Shown here: positions 30,241-38,509 of the stretch, piece by piece | Layout of the letters: each line of letters opens with the position of its first letter | Position numbering within the stretch: position 1 is the stretch's first letter | NCBI RefSeq assembly: GCF_040409815.1 | Contig: NZ_CP099959.1 | Location: 310,001-374,000 of the forward strand | DNA length: 64,000 nucleotides | Direction of reading: 5' to 3' | Source: Polynucleobacter sp. UK-FUSCHL-C3 | Lineage (GTDB): Bacteria; Pseudomonadota; Gammaproteobacteria; Burkholderiales; Burkholderiaceae | The notes under the pieces: generated by a model | Told to the model about the DNA's origin: nothing | Database searches by the model: none | What the model saw: the letters and a program-made list of their open reading frames with translations, nothing else | Program-made: the position numbers and the translations under genes

Positions 30241-31065
30241 ATGAATGATCTCAATACTTCTTTTTTGAAGACCAATACATTGCCTGATGTGCAAAGCAAT
30301 CAGGATAGTCGCGCATTGCCGATTGAGCGCGTTGGTATTCGAGGAATTAAACAACCTGTTTTGATGCGTAGCTCCAATGGATCATTTTCGACCGTTGCCA
30401 GCTTTGAGATGGATGTGGCCTTACCAGCAGATAAAAAAGGGACTCATATGTCTCGTTTTGTGAGTCTCTTAGAGCAAGACCGTAAAGAAATAGATAGCGC
30501 AAGCGTTGCCACCATGGCTAAAGAGATGCTTCCACTATTGCAAGCGAAGCAGGGACGTATTCAGATGCGCTATACCCACTTCGTTAAAAAAATTGCGCCT
30601 GTATCAGCAGTACAAAGCTGGATGGACTACCAGGTTACTTACTTGGCGGAGGCTAAACAAGGTGTTGATGAGCACATTGAGGTAGATTTGTATTTGCAGG
30701 CAGTGGTGCCAGTCATGAGCTTGTGTCCTTGCTCCAAGGAGATCTCAGATTACGGTGCACATAATCAACGCTCTCACATCACCATGTTGGTTAAATTAGA
30801 TTCAGATGCGCAACTTACCGTAGAAGAATTAGTTCGAATTGCAGAGAGCGAAGCATCGAGTGAATTGTGGGCTATCTTGAAGCGCCCGGATGAGAAGTGG
30901 GTCACTGAGCATGCTTATGAAAACCCTAAGTTTGTAGAGGATCTAGTGCGCGATGTGGCGTGTCGATTAAAAAATGATCAACGCATTCTGTCCTTAATGA
31001 TCGAAGCTGAGAACTTTGAGTCGATCCATAACCATAGTGCGTTTGCACGAATTAGTCTCCCTTAG
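30241..31065 (+). CDS. folE2: GTP cyclohydrolase I, FolE2 type
   Basis: A 274-residue type IB GTP cyclohydrolase converting GTP to dihydroneopterin triphosphate for folate. The family's metal-binding cysteine region CPCSKEISDYGAHNQRSHI is intact. It follows dxs by about 45 bp, likely in the same transcription unit, and converges with tsaD. No zinc-responsive Zur site could be identified by eye. Confidence 0.93.
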   Translation: MNDLNTSFLKTNTLPDVQSNQDSRALPIERVGIRGIKQPVLMRSSNGSFSTVASFEMDVALPADKKGTHMSRFVSLLEQDRKEIDSASVATMAKEMLPLLQAKQGRIQMRYTHFVKKIAPVSAVQSWMDYQVTYLAEAKQGVDEHIEVDLYLQAVVPVMSLCPCSKEISDYGAHNQRSHITMLVKLDSDAQLTVEELVRIAESEASSELWAILKRPDEKWVTEHAYENPKFVEDLVRDVACRLKNDQRILSLMIEAENFESIHNHSAFARISLP

Positions 31066-31070
31066 TAACG

Positions 31071-32132
31071 TTACGAACTAAGCTCCCAGCGCGGCTTGAT
31101 ATCAAAGCTACCCTGTAAGTCAGGGGGGCTAAATTCTTTCTGTAATAGGCGAAGTGCTCCCGCAAATGCGATCATGACACCGTTGTCTGTACAAAGTTCT
31201 AGAGGTGGGTAGTGGACAGCCCAGCCTTTTTTATTGACCATCCCGGTTAGTGCTGCGCGTAGTTGGCGATTGGCCCCCACACCGCCTGCGAGTACTAAAT
31301 CACGACAACCCGTCTTATCAAGTGCGCTCATTGCCTTATGCGTAATAACCTCCACTAGAGATTCAACGAACGCAAAGGCAATATCCTGACGAAAATTTTC
31401 ATTCAAGGTGTTGTTGGCTTCTGCTTTTTTGACCTGATTCAAAACAGCTGTTTTGAGACCCGAGAACGAAAAATCTAAGTCACCTGAATGCAGCATCGGG
31501 CGCGGTAACTCAAAGCGGCCCCGTTGGCCGCCCTCGGCTAGTTTTGAAAGCGCGGCACCCCCTGGATAATCCAGACCAAGCAATTTGGCGGTCTTATCAA
31601 AAGCTTCCCCCGCAGCATCATCGACGGTTTCTCCCAAGAGTTCGTATTGGCCTATCCCTTTGACCAACATGAGTTGGGTATGGCCGCCAGATACCAAAAG
31701 GGCAACAAAAGGAAATTCAGGGTGCGGTGGGCCTTCTTTGGCCAAGAGCGGGGAAAGTAGGTGGCCTTCCAGATGATGTACTCCAATAATCGGCTTTTTA
31801 AGGGAGCTTGCTAAGGCATTGGCAAAGGCTGAGCCCACTAGGAGGGCTCCAGCCAATCCTGGTCCTTGGGTATAGGCAATCGCATCAATGGCCTCTAGGG
31901 AGCAATGAGATTCTTTTAAGGTCTTGTTTAATAGGGGAATTACTCGCCGAATATGGTCGCGGGAGGCCAATTCAGGTACAACCCCGCCATAATCTTGGTG
32001 CATCTCAATTTGGGAGTGAAGCGCTTGACCCAAAATGCCTAAATGGGCAGGCTGACCCTGTTCCCAAGGCCTTGAGTCGTATAGGGCCAAGCCAGTTTCA
32101 TCACAGGAGGTCTCAATACCTAGAACTATCAT
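31071..32132 (-). CDS. tsaD: tRNA N6-adenosine threonylcarbamoyltransferase
   Basis: A 353-residue ASKHA-fold protein that transfers threonylcarbamoyl to A37 of ANN-decoding tRNAs together with TsaB and TsaE. Visible are the N-terminal [13 protein letters not shown], the iron-binding HHLEGHLLS, the VSGGHTQL loop and the C-terminal [13 protein letters not shown]. Length is normal. Divergent from rpsU, as is common in proteobacteria. Confidence 0.95.
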   Translation of the reverse strand: MIVLGIETSCDETGLALYDSRPWEQGQPAHLGILGQALHSQIEMHQDYGGVVPELASRDHIRRVIPLLNKTLKESHCSLEAIDAIAYTQGPGLAGALLVGSAFANALASSLKKPIIGVHHLEGHLLSPLLAKEGPPHPEFPFVALLVSGGHTQLMLVKGIGQYELLGETVDDAAGEAFDKTAKLLGLDYPGGAALSKLAEGGQRGRFELPRPMLHSGDLDFSFSGLKTAVLNQVKKAEANNTLNENFRQDIAFAFVESLVEVITHKAMSALDKTGCRDLVLAGGVGANRQLRAALTGMVNKKGWAVHYPPLELCTDNGVMIAFAGALRLLQKEFSPPDLQGSFDIKPRWELSS

Positions 32133-32218
32133 TATTGGGGCTTATCGTGCTAGAATCCGTGTTTTAGTAAATTTTGATCATTTTCTAGCAATAGAAGAGT
32201 AAAAGCGAGTAAAACAGT

Positions 32219-32431
32219 ATGACCACAGTCCGTCTTCGCGAAAACGAACCTTTTGAAGTAGCACTTCGCCGCTTCAAGCGCACCATTGAGAAGAATGGTC
32301 TTTTGACCGATCTTCGCGCTCGTGAGTTTTATGAGAAACCTACAGCTGAGCGTAAGCGCAAGAAAGCAGCGGCTGCAAAGCGCCATTACAAGCGTATTCG
32401 TAGCCAGATGCTTCCCAAGAAACTGTATTAA
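32219..32431 (+). CDS. rpsU: 30S ribosomal protein S21
   Basis: A 70-residue, highly basic ribosomal protein with the S21 pattern [13 protein letters not shown] near the N-terminus and a C-terminal [11 protein letters not shown] segment. Position upstream of yqeY-dnaG-rpoD matches the macromolecular-synthesis operon arrangement. A strong terminator follows at 32480. Confidence 0.96.
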   Translation: MTTVRLRENEPFEVALRRFKRTIEKNGLLTDLRAREFYEKPTAERKRKKAAAAKRHYKRIRSQMLPKKLY

Positions 32432-32479
32432 GTTATTTTGGGTCACAACTAGGACCAAAAGCTAGTCTAGGTTTTCTGG

Positions 32480-32505
32480 AACCCGCTCACTAAGCGGGTT
32501 TTTGT
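32480..32505 (+). terminator. intrinsic terminator after rpsU
   Basis: Perfect 8-bp stem AACCCGCT (32480-32487) and AGCGGGTT (32493-32500) with a 5-nt loop, followed by a T-rich tract. It separates rpsU from yqeY-dnaG and may attenuate read-through. Confidence 0.88.
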
Positions 32506-32559
32506 TTTTCAATCTCTTGGATAATGTAGCAAGAGCCTATCTTTTCTGGAGTTATCAAT

Positions 32560-33006
32560 ATGAGCCTTAAAGAGCAAATTACTGAAGATATGAAGTCTGC
32601 CATGCGCGCTAAAGAAACTGAGCGTTTGGGAACCATCCGTTTGTTATTGGCAGCAATTAAGCAGCGTGAGGTCGATGAGCGAATTGTGGTGGATGACGCC
32701 GGGATTGTGGCCATTATTGAGAAGCTGATGAAGCAGCGCAAAGATTCTATTACGCAGTTTGAAAAAGCAGGTCGTGCCGATCTGGTTAATCAAGAGAGCA
32801 ATGAGCTCAAAATATTACAGGCGTATATGCCAGCTCAATTATCTGCCGAGGAGATCACTGGCATTGTGAGCAAAACAATTGCTGATCTTGGTGCCAGCGG
32901 CCCCCAAGATATGGGTAAAGTGATTGGCGCACTAAAAGCTCAGTTAGCAGGTAAGGCCGACATGGGGATGGTCTCGGGAATGGTGAAAGCTGCACTAGCA
33001 AAGTAA
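32560..33006 (+). CDS. GatB/YqeY domain-containing protein
   Basis: A 148-residue, mostly helical protein of the YqeY family, resembling the tail domain of amidotransferase subunit GatB that contacts tRNA. Typical segments are visible: MKSAMRAKETERLGTIRLLL at the N-terminus and ELKILQAYMPAQLS in the middle. Its own role is not known. It lies between rpsU and dnaG, 13 bp upstream of the latter. Confidence 0.9.
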   Translation: MSLKEQITEDMKSAMRAKETERLGTIRLLLAAIKQREVDERIVVDDAGIVAIIEKLMKQRKDSITQFEKAGRADLVNQESNELKILQAYMPAQLSAEEITGIVSKTIADLGASGPQDMGKVIGALKAQLAGKADMGMVSGMVKAALAK

Positions 33007-33019
33007 GACCACAAATCCC

Positions 33020-34954
33020 ATGGCACTCATACCGCAATCCTTTATCTCCGATTTGCTCAATCGGGTCGATATTGTTGATGTCGTTGGTAAGCATGTCAAA
33101 TTAAAAAAGGCGGGCGCGAACTATCAAGGCTTGTGCCCTTTTCATCAAGAGAAGTCACCATCTTTTTCAGTATCGCCTACCAAACAGTTTTATCACTGCT
33201 TTGGTTGTGCTGCCCATGGCTCAGCCATTGGGTTCATGATGGAATACTCAGGCCTATCGTATGTTGATGCAATCGAGGATCTAGCTCGTTCAGCCGGCCT
33301 AGTGGTGCCCAGAGAAGAGCGGAGTGTGCGTGATGTCATCAAACAAAAGCAAGCGATTGCTTTGAGTGAGGTCATGAACATGGCAAGCGATTGGTATGCT
33401 CAACAACTAAAAGTATCCCAGCGTGCGATTGATTATCTAAAAGGTAGAGGCCTCACTGGTGAAGTTGCCAAGCGCTACGCCTTGGGTTATGCGCCAGATG
33501 GTTGGCAGGGCCTAGAGGCCGTTTTTCATTCCTATAGTAATGATGAAACTGCCAAGATCTTGCAAGAAGCAGGATTAATGATTCAGGGCGAGGGCAACGA
33601 TAGCCAAGGAAATGCTAAACGATATGATCGGTTTCGGGATCGCATCATGTTTCCAATACGCAATCCCAAAGGGCAAGTAATCGCTTTTGGCGGTCGCATA
33701 CTGGATCAAGGCGAGCCGAAGTATCTAAATTCGCCAGAGACCCCACTGTTCTCCAAAGGGAACACCTTGTATGGACTGTTTGAGGGACGCAAGGCAATAC
33801 GTGATCAAGGTTATGTCTTGGTCTGTGAAGGCTATATGGATGTTGTGGCATTGGCACAGTTGGGCTTTGCGAATGCAGTGGCCACCCTTGGGACTGCTTG
33901 CACACCCTTTCATGTACGGACGCTGCTTCGTCAAACCGATCGCATCGTATTTTCGTTTGATGGCGACAGTGCAGGGCAGCGAGCAGCTCAGCGTGCGCTA
34001 GAAGCTTCTTTGCCGATCTTGGGGGACGATAAAGAAATCCGGTTTTTATTCTTGCCCAGCGAACACGACCCTGATAGCTATATTCGGCAATATGGAACAG
34101 CTACTTTTGAACAAGCGGTGTCCCAAGCGATGCCATTATCCGGATTCTTTTTCAAGCTTGCCAGCGAAGGGAATGATTTATCCAGTCCTGAGGGAAGAGC
34201 TAAAACGCATCACACCGCTAAACCTTTATTGCAATCCATGCCTCCGATTGCCCTGCGCTCACAATTGCTTCGCGAGTTAGCAAATCGCACAGCCTCGAGC
34301 GTGAGTGAGCTAGAGCAATTTTGTGATCTACCTAAACTTGCTACCCAAAACACTTCGTCTGGATCGGGGCTTCCAAAGCAGGGCCCGTTACAAAATTCTT
34401 TCGAAAACCAAGGACGGGTTTCCGTCAAAACGGGACAAGTATCAAAGCAAGCCACAACGCGATTTAAGCCCTTGCCCCTAAAGCCAAGTCAGCCTCCAAA
34501 GGCACCAACCGATTTATCGGAGCACATCATGCGCCTCTTGATTCAGTATCCGGTGCTTGGCAAGGATATGGATCAAGTACAAAGACAGTTTGCATTGAGC
34601 ACCGCCGAGAGGCGTTCTGCGAAGGCATTAGAACTGATGCAAGACCTCCTGCAGCAATGCGATTCTTTGCAATTAAATGAAACAAACCCCAATTCTTATT
34701 TTGCTGTTTTTCAAGATCAGTTAGCCAATAGCCCATTGGCTGATTTGTATGAAATATTGCGTCAACGAATTTTGGGCTCGGATTTGGATTTTGCGGGCGC
34801 TAAGTCTGATTTGGATGCAGTTTTCCAAAAGCTGGGGCGATCAGATTTGAAGGCAGAAATGACCGAAATTGCCCAAAAAATGGCTAAAAATGAGGCTAGC
34901 CCAATGGATATTGCACGATATCGCGAGTTAGGGGAAAGGCTTGCGAAGGGCTAG
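33020..34954 (+). CDS. dnaG: DNA primase
   Basis: A 644-residue primase. The N-terminal CHC2 zinc finger (CPFHQEK ... YHCFGC, residues about 39-63), the central TOPRIM core (VCEGYMDVVALAQLGF, then SFDGDSAGQRAA) and a C-terminal DnaB-interacting helical domain are recognisable. A low-complexity linker rich in Q, S and P (about residues 440-490) separates core and tail. It makes RNA primers for replication. Confidence 0.95.
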   Translation: MALIPQSFISDLLNRVDIVDVVGKHVKLKKAGANYQGLCPFHQEKSPSFSVSPTKQFYHCFGCAAHGSAIGFMMEYSGLSYVDAIEDLARSAGLVVPREERSVRDVIKQKQAIALSEVMNMASDWYAQQLKVSQRAIDYLKGRGLTGEVAKRYALGYAPDGWQGLEAVFHSYSNDETAKILQEAGLMIQGEGNDSQGNAKRYDRFRDRIMFPIRNPKGQVIAFGGRILDQGEPKYLNSPETPLFSKGNTLYGLFEGRKAIRDQGYVLVCEGYMDVVALAQLGFANAVATLGTACTPFHVRTLLRQTDRIVFSFDGDSAGQRAAQRALEASLPILGDDKEIRFLFLPSEHDPDSYIRQYGTATFEQAVSQAMPLSGFFFKLASEGNDLSSPEGRAKTHHTAKPLLQSMPPIALRSQLLRELANRTASSVSELEQFCDLPKLATQNTSSGSGLPKQGPLQNSFENQGRVSVKTGQVSKQATTRFKPLPLKPSQPPKAPTDLSEHIMRLLIQYPVLGKDMDQVQRQFALSTAERRSAKALELMQDLLQQCDSLQLNETNPNSYFAVFQDQLANSPLADLYEILRQRILGSDLDFAGAKSDLDAVFQKLGRSDLKAEMTEIAQKMAKNEASPMDIARYRELGERLAKG

Positions 34955-35024
34955 GAAACCCAGCAAAATCAACACTCAATAGGTAAATTTGTAGTTCAAA
35001 TCGGATCAAATTTGCTCAATCGAG

Positions 35025-35030
35025 TATAAT
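35025..35030 (+). promoter_or_regulatory. rpoD: candidate -10 element upstream of rpoD
   Basis: A consensus TATAAT lies about 160 bp before the rpoD start in the 233-bp gap after dnaG. No clear TTGACA-like box is seen at 16-18 bp upstream, so this is a tentative promoter for independent rpoD expression. The remaining leader shows no obvious riboswitch or terminator. Confidence 0.3.
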
Positions 35031-35187
35031 TCGCACTTCCAGAAAATACTTTTTGAATCAGCCACTTACCTACATGGCTTGAGACTATTTCGGTACAAAT
35101 TGATAGAAACGGCAAAAAGAGGCCCCTTCAATACGAAATAAGCTTAATGTAAGTAATTACTAACTTATACGACCTACCATTGCAAAG

Positions 35188-37659
35188 ATGACAATGAAAA
35201 AACCAGTTTCCAAAGTGCCAGCTAGTAAAAAAACCAGTAAACCAGTTAGCAATGGCAAAACCTCTGCAAAGCCATTAGCAAAAAAAGCCAAGCCGGCATT
35301 AAAGGCTAAAGTAACCAAGGTTGCGGCCAAGAAAGTGAGTAAGCCTCTCACCAAGTCTGTCACTAAAGTCCGCGCTAAGCCAGCAACGAAGTCTGCGAAA
35401 GTACCTGTTAAAAAAGTAAGCGCAAAGCCAACCAGCAAAACTGCAGCTAAAAATACTAAATTGCCCGCAAAGTCTGTAAAAGCCGCTCCTAAGCTAAGTG
35501 CTAAAGAGTTGGCCAAAAAAGCCGCTGCAGAGAAGGCCATAAAGAAAGCCCAAGAAAAAGCTGCAAAAGAGCAAGCCAAGGCAGATGCAAAAGCCGCTAA
35601 GCTCAAAGCAAAAGAAGCAGCGATTGAGCTCGATGAGAATGGCCAGCCTATTAAAAAAACGCGAGGTCGCAAACCCAAGGTCGAGGTAGTTGGCGAACCA
35701 GGCGTTGATAACCGCACCGACCGTCAAAAGGCGCGCGATCGTAAAGCAAAAGAAAAGGCACTCTTAAAAGAGTTTGCTGCTCAACAGCTTGGTACGGAAG
35801 AGCAGCAAGAGCTCCGCCGCTCACGTTTAAAGACCCTGATCAAGATGGGTAAGTCCAAGGGCTACCTCACCCATGGAGAAATGAATGATGTGATGTCTGA
35901 TGAGTTATCCGATGCAGATGCATTGGAGACCTTAATTGGCTTGTTAAACGATATTGGTATTACGGTTTACGAACAGGCACCCGATGCCGAAACTTTGCTA
36001 CTAAATGAGCATGGTCACACCGCAAGTTCCGAAGAAGAGGCCGAAGAAGAGGCGGAGGCAGCGCTCTCGACCGTTGATTCTGAGTTTGGACGAACAACCG
36101 ATCCGGTCCGCATGTATATGCGCGAGATGGGAACAGTTGATCTCTTAACTCGTGAGGGTGAGATTGTGATCGCCAAAAAGATTGAGGCAGGTCTTAAGGA
36201 CATGGTGATGGCCCTGTCAGCTTGCCCTGTAACGATTACTGAAATCTTGGGCAATGTAGAGAAGATTACAAGCGGTGAGATGGAGATTGACCAATTTGTG
36301 GATGGTTTAGTTGATCCGAATGCCGAAGATATTCCCATGGCACCCGATGAGCCCGATGAGCTTGAGATGATGGATGAGGGTGAAGAGGGTGACGATGAAG
36401 AGGGCGGTGGCGGTGGTTCGAGCACGGCAAGCGCTAAACAGTTAGAAGAGTTAAAGCAACGCTCCCTCGAAAAGTTTGCAGTCATTCGTACTCAGTTTGA
36501 CAAAATGCGCCGTGCCCATGACCGGGATGGTTATAACTCTCCAGGTTATCTGAAAGCGCAAGATGCTATTCGCAATGAGTTACTTGGATTCCGCTTAACT
36601 GCTAAGAGTGTCGAGAAACTCTGTGACACGATGCGCTCGCAAGTAGATGAGGTTTGGAAGCTTGAGCGTGGAATCGTGAGCATCTTGGTAGACAAGATTG
36701 GCGTACCCCGTTCTGAAGTTTTGCAATCCTTTCCAAAGATGTCCATGAACTTACGCTGGACAAATAATCTACTTAAGGACTCTAAGCCCTACAGTGCACT
36801 ATTAGAGCGTAATGTCCCAGCAATTCAAGAGCTTCAACAAAAACTTATTGATATCCAAACCAAGGTGGTATTGCCCCTCAATGAGTTAAAAGAAGTGAAT
36901 AAGCAAATGATTGCGGGTGAGAAACGTGCTCGAGAAGCTAAACGTGAAATGACCGTAGCAAACTTGCGTTTGGTGATATCGATTGCGAAGAAGTACACCA
37001 ATCGAGGTTTGCAGTTCTTAGATCTGATTCAAGAAGGCAATATTGGTTTGATGAAGGCGGTCGATAAATTTGAATACCGCCGTGGTTATAAGTTCTCAAC
37101 CTATGCGACCTGGTGGATTCGTCAGGCTATTACTCGATCGATTGCAGATCAGGCGAGAACCATTCGTATCCCAGTGCATATGATTGAAACCATCAATAAG
37201 ATGAATCGCATTAGCCGCCAGATACTACAAGAAACTGGTCATGAGCCAGATGCTGCAACCTTAGCCCTCAAAATGGAAATTCCTGAAGATAAGATTCGGA
37301 AGATCATGAAGATTGCTAAAGAGCCTATTTCCATGGAAACACCAATTGGCGATGATGAGGATTCTCATCTAGGCGACTTTATTGAAGACTCCAATACTCT
37401 GGCTCCTGCCGACGCTGCTCTGCATGACTCCATGCGCGATGTAGTGAAAGATGTCTTGGATTCATTAACACCCCGCGAGGCAAAAGTACTCCGTATGCGT
37501 TTTGGTGTTGAGATGAGTACCGACCATACCCTGGAAGAAGTTGGTAAGCAATTTGATGTAACGCGTGAGCGAATCCGTCAAATCGAAGCCAAGGCTCTGC
37601 GGAAGATGCGTCACCCAAGTCGAAGTGATAAGCTCAAGACCTTCCTCGAAGAAGATTGA
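35188..37659 (+). CDS. rpoD: RNA polymerase primary sigma factor (sigma-70)
   Basis: An 823-residue housekeeping sigma factor, longer than the E. coli protein (613). The extra length is a very lysine/alanine-rich, low-complexity N-terminal extension (about residues 1-180), a common trait of Burkholderiales RpoD. Region 1.1 follows, then the acidic non-conserved region ([15 protein letters not shown]), region 2 with [18 protein letters not shown], and region 4.2 helix-turn-helix [19 protein letters not shown]. The start could be the ATG at 35188 or the one at 35194; both precede the same KKPVSKVP sequence. Confidence 0.95.
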   Translation: MTMKKPVSKVPASKKTSKPVSNGKTSAKPLAKKAKPALKAKVTKVAAKKVSKPLTKSVTKVRAKPATKSAKVPVKKVSAKPTSKTAAKNTKLPAKSVKAAPKLSAKELAKKAAAEKAIKKAQEKAAKEQAKADAKAAKLKAKEAAIELDENGQPIKKTRGRKPKVEVVGEPGVDNRTDRQKARDRKAKEKALLKEFAAQQLGTEEQQELRRSRLKTLIKMGKSKGYLTHGEMNDVMSDELSDADALETLIGLLNDIGITVYEQAPDAETLLLNEHGHTASSEEEAEEEAEAALSTVDSEFGRTTDPVRMYMREMGTVDLLTREGEIVIAKKIEAGLKDMVMALSACPVTITEILGNVEKITSGEMEIDQFVDGLVDPNAEDIPMAPDEPDELEMMDEGEEGDDEEGGGGGSSTASAKQLEELKQRSLEKFAVIRTQFDKMRRAHDRDGYNSPGYLKAQDAIRNELLGFRLTAKSVEKLCDTMRSQVDEVWKLERGIVSILVDKIGVPRSEVLQSFPKMSMNLRWTNNLLKDSKPYSALLERNVPAIQELQQKLIDIQTKVVLPLNELKEVNKQMIAGEKRAREAKREMTVANLRLVISIAKKYTNRGLQFLDLIQEGNIGLMKAVDKFEYRRGYKFSTYATWWIRQAITRSIADQARTIRIPVHMIETINKMNRISRQILQETGHEPDAATLALKMEIPEDKIRKIMKIAKEPISMETPIGDDEDSHLGDFIEDSNTLAPADAALHDSMRDVVKDVLDSLTPREAKVLRMRFGVEMSTDHTLEEVGKQFDVTRERIRQIEAKALRKMRHPSRSDKLKTFLEED

Positions 37660-37670
37660 TTCGATCTAAG

Positions 37671-37709
37671 GGGCCCATAGCTCAGTTGGTTAGAGCAGAG
37701 GACTCATAA
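37671..37709 (+). pseudogene. truncated 5' half of a CAU-anticodon tRNA
   Basis: The first 38 bases are identical to the 5' half of the intron-bearing tRNA downstream (37879-37916). They cover the acceptor strand, D-arm, 5' anticodon stem and CAT anticodon, and homology to a spliced tRNA stops after CTCATAA. No 3' half with a matching TGGGCCC strand follows before the second copy. It therefore cannot fold into a tRNA on its own. Confidence 0.85.
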
Positions 37710-37878
37710 GAGAGAAGCCCTAGGGGTCTTGTCGCAAAGACCTCAATGATTTCAAGTGGTTAGTGGTGAAAATGGTAGTCAAAATTGCTTACACACCGCT
37801 TACACACCAGGCGGTTTTTCATGGTGTGTAGTAAATAGAGTTTTAGTGTGGTTTTTGGTGTGTTAAAAAAGTTAAGAA
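37710..37878. other. AT-rich remnant with repeated TTACACACC motifs between the two tRNA 5' halves
   Basis: This 169-bp spacer carries no gene. It holds two tandem copies of GCTTACACACC (37787-37797 and 37798-37808) and two inverted copies of the GGTGTGT core (37823-37829 and 37857-37863). Such clustered short repeats beside a duplicated tRNA segment resemble the arm-type integrase sites of an integrated element, which suggests a relic. That reading is inference; no integrase gene is left here. Confidence 0.5.
37787..37808 (+). repeat. tandem 11-bp repeat GCTTACACACC x2
   Basis: Two immediately adjacent identical 11-mers at 37787-37797 and 37798-37808, with inverted GGTGTGT partners about 15 and 50 bp downstream. 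They lie between the truncated and the intron-bearing tRNA copies. Confidence 0.8.
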
Positions 37879-38159
37879 GGGCCCATAGCTCAGTTGGTTA
37901 GAGCAGAGGACTCATAGCGAAAGTTGTGCACCAGATAGCGAAAGCTGCTGTGTGAATGGTGTCAAATTCGGAGAAAGCTAAGTCGCAAGATACGCCAACG
38001 CCGAGCCAAGCGGGATCGCAAGATTCTGAAGGTGTAGAGACTAGACGGCACCCATCTAAGTCGAGCAATCGATATGATGAAGGCATAGTCCAGGGAGTTA
38101 GGAAACTAACACAAACCGGAATCCTTTGGTCCCAGGTTCAAGTCCTGGTGGGCCCACCA
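37879..38159 (+). tRNA. tRNA with CAU anticodon, split by a group I intron (probably tRNA-Ile2)
   Basis: Exon 1 is 37879-37915 and exon 2 is 38120-38159; joined they give a 77-nt cloverleaf. The acceptor stem GGGCCCA/TGGGCCC is perfect, the anticodon stem is GAGGA/TCCTT with loop CTCATAA, the T-arm is CCAGG-TTCAAGT-CCTGG, and CCA is encoded. The CAU anticodon could mean elongator Met, but the body (AGAGGACTCATAATCCTTTGGTC) resembles tRNA-Ile2, whose C34 becomes lysidine. The related Azoarcus intron also sits in tRNA-Ile(CAU), and E. coli ileX likewise lies near rpoD. The gene follows rpoD by about 220 bp. Confidence 0.88.
37916..38119 (+). ncRNA. group I self-splicing intron (IC3-like, Azoarcus tRNA-Ile type), 204 nt
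   Basis: The insert interrupts the anticodon loop exactly after CAU. P1 forms as CATAGC-GAAA-GTTGTG, pairing exon CAU with an internal guide GTG so that the 5' splice site is the required U-G wobble. Further core segments match my memory of the Azoarcus ribozyme closely: ATGGTGTCAAATTCGG, CAACGCCGAGCCAAGC, AAGGTGTAGAGACTAGACGG and GAAGGCATAGTCCAGGGAGT. P7 pairs GACTA (38039-38043) with TAGTC (38086-38090). The last base before exon 2 is G at 38119, the expected terminal guanosine. The length is one base less than the 205 nt remembered for Azoarcus. There is no homing endonuclease ORF. Confidence 0.92.
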
Positions 38160-38165
38160 GAAATA

Positions 38166-38196
38166 AAAATACCAACCTTCGGGTTGGTATTTTTTT
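38166..38196 (+). terminator. intrinsic terminator after the intron-bearing tRNA
   Basis: A long stem (AATACCAACC / GGTTGGTATT, 38168-38177 and 38182-38191, extendable by A-T pairs) with a UUCG tetraloop, followed by a T run. It ends the rpoD-tRNA transcription region and marks the edge of the core-genome block. Confidence 0.9.
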
Positions 38197-38225
38197 GAGC
38201 GTTACTTTAAGTAACGGTTGTGAGT

Positions 38226-38315
38226 CTGCTTACGGCCAATAAGAGACTTTAGATCAGTAGAGGTAACGCTCTTCTAAGGCGTAGGTCGCACGTTCGAATC
38301 GTGCTGGGCAGGCCA
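38226..38315 (+). pseudogene. degenerate tRNA-Arg(UCU)-like sequence
   Basis: The 3' portion is intact: anticodon stem ACGCT/GGCGT with loop CTTCTAA (anticodon TCT), T-arm GCACG-TTCGAAT-CGTGC, 3' acceptor strand TGGGCAG, G73 and encoded CCA ending at 38315. The 5' portion does not fit. CTGCTTA at 38226 can pair with the acceptor strand using two wobbles, but about 33 bases then precede the anticodon stem instead of about 19, and no D-stem forms. A relic of a tRNA-Arg, such as an integration-site scar, is the likeliest reading. No other gene is seen from here to 38510. Confidence 0.55.
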
Positions 38316-38509
38316 AAAACCTCAAATTCAAAAGCATGTAAAATAAAGGCCTGCGGGTGAAAATCTCAAAAAAAGACTATGCCGACTAGGATTAATTTAT
38401 ACGCCTATTTTGACCAAGTTAAGCGATTTTTGATGCGCATACTAAGTAGGAGCTGCCCATATAGATGCTTATTGTTTAAAATGAGTTAGCTTTAATATAG
38501 GGAGCAGTG

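Noticed and set aside
35160..35717. Long antisense reading frame of 185 codons over the rpoD N-terminus
   Set aside because: It is the complement of the lysine/alanine-rich low-complexity region, which lacks stops on the opposite strand. It has no ribosome binding site and no protein-like composition.
36015..36485. Antisense reading frame of 156 codons over the rpoD acidic region
   Set aside because: It mirrors the low-complexity glutamate/aspartate region of RpoD (serine-rich antisense) and is not a gene.
37956..38198. 80-codon reading frame across the group I intron
   Set aside because: It overlaps conserved ribozyme core elements and the tRNA 3' exon; it is a chance frame, not a homing endonuclease.
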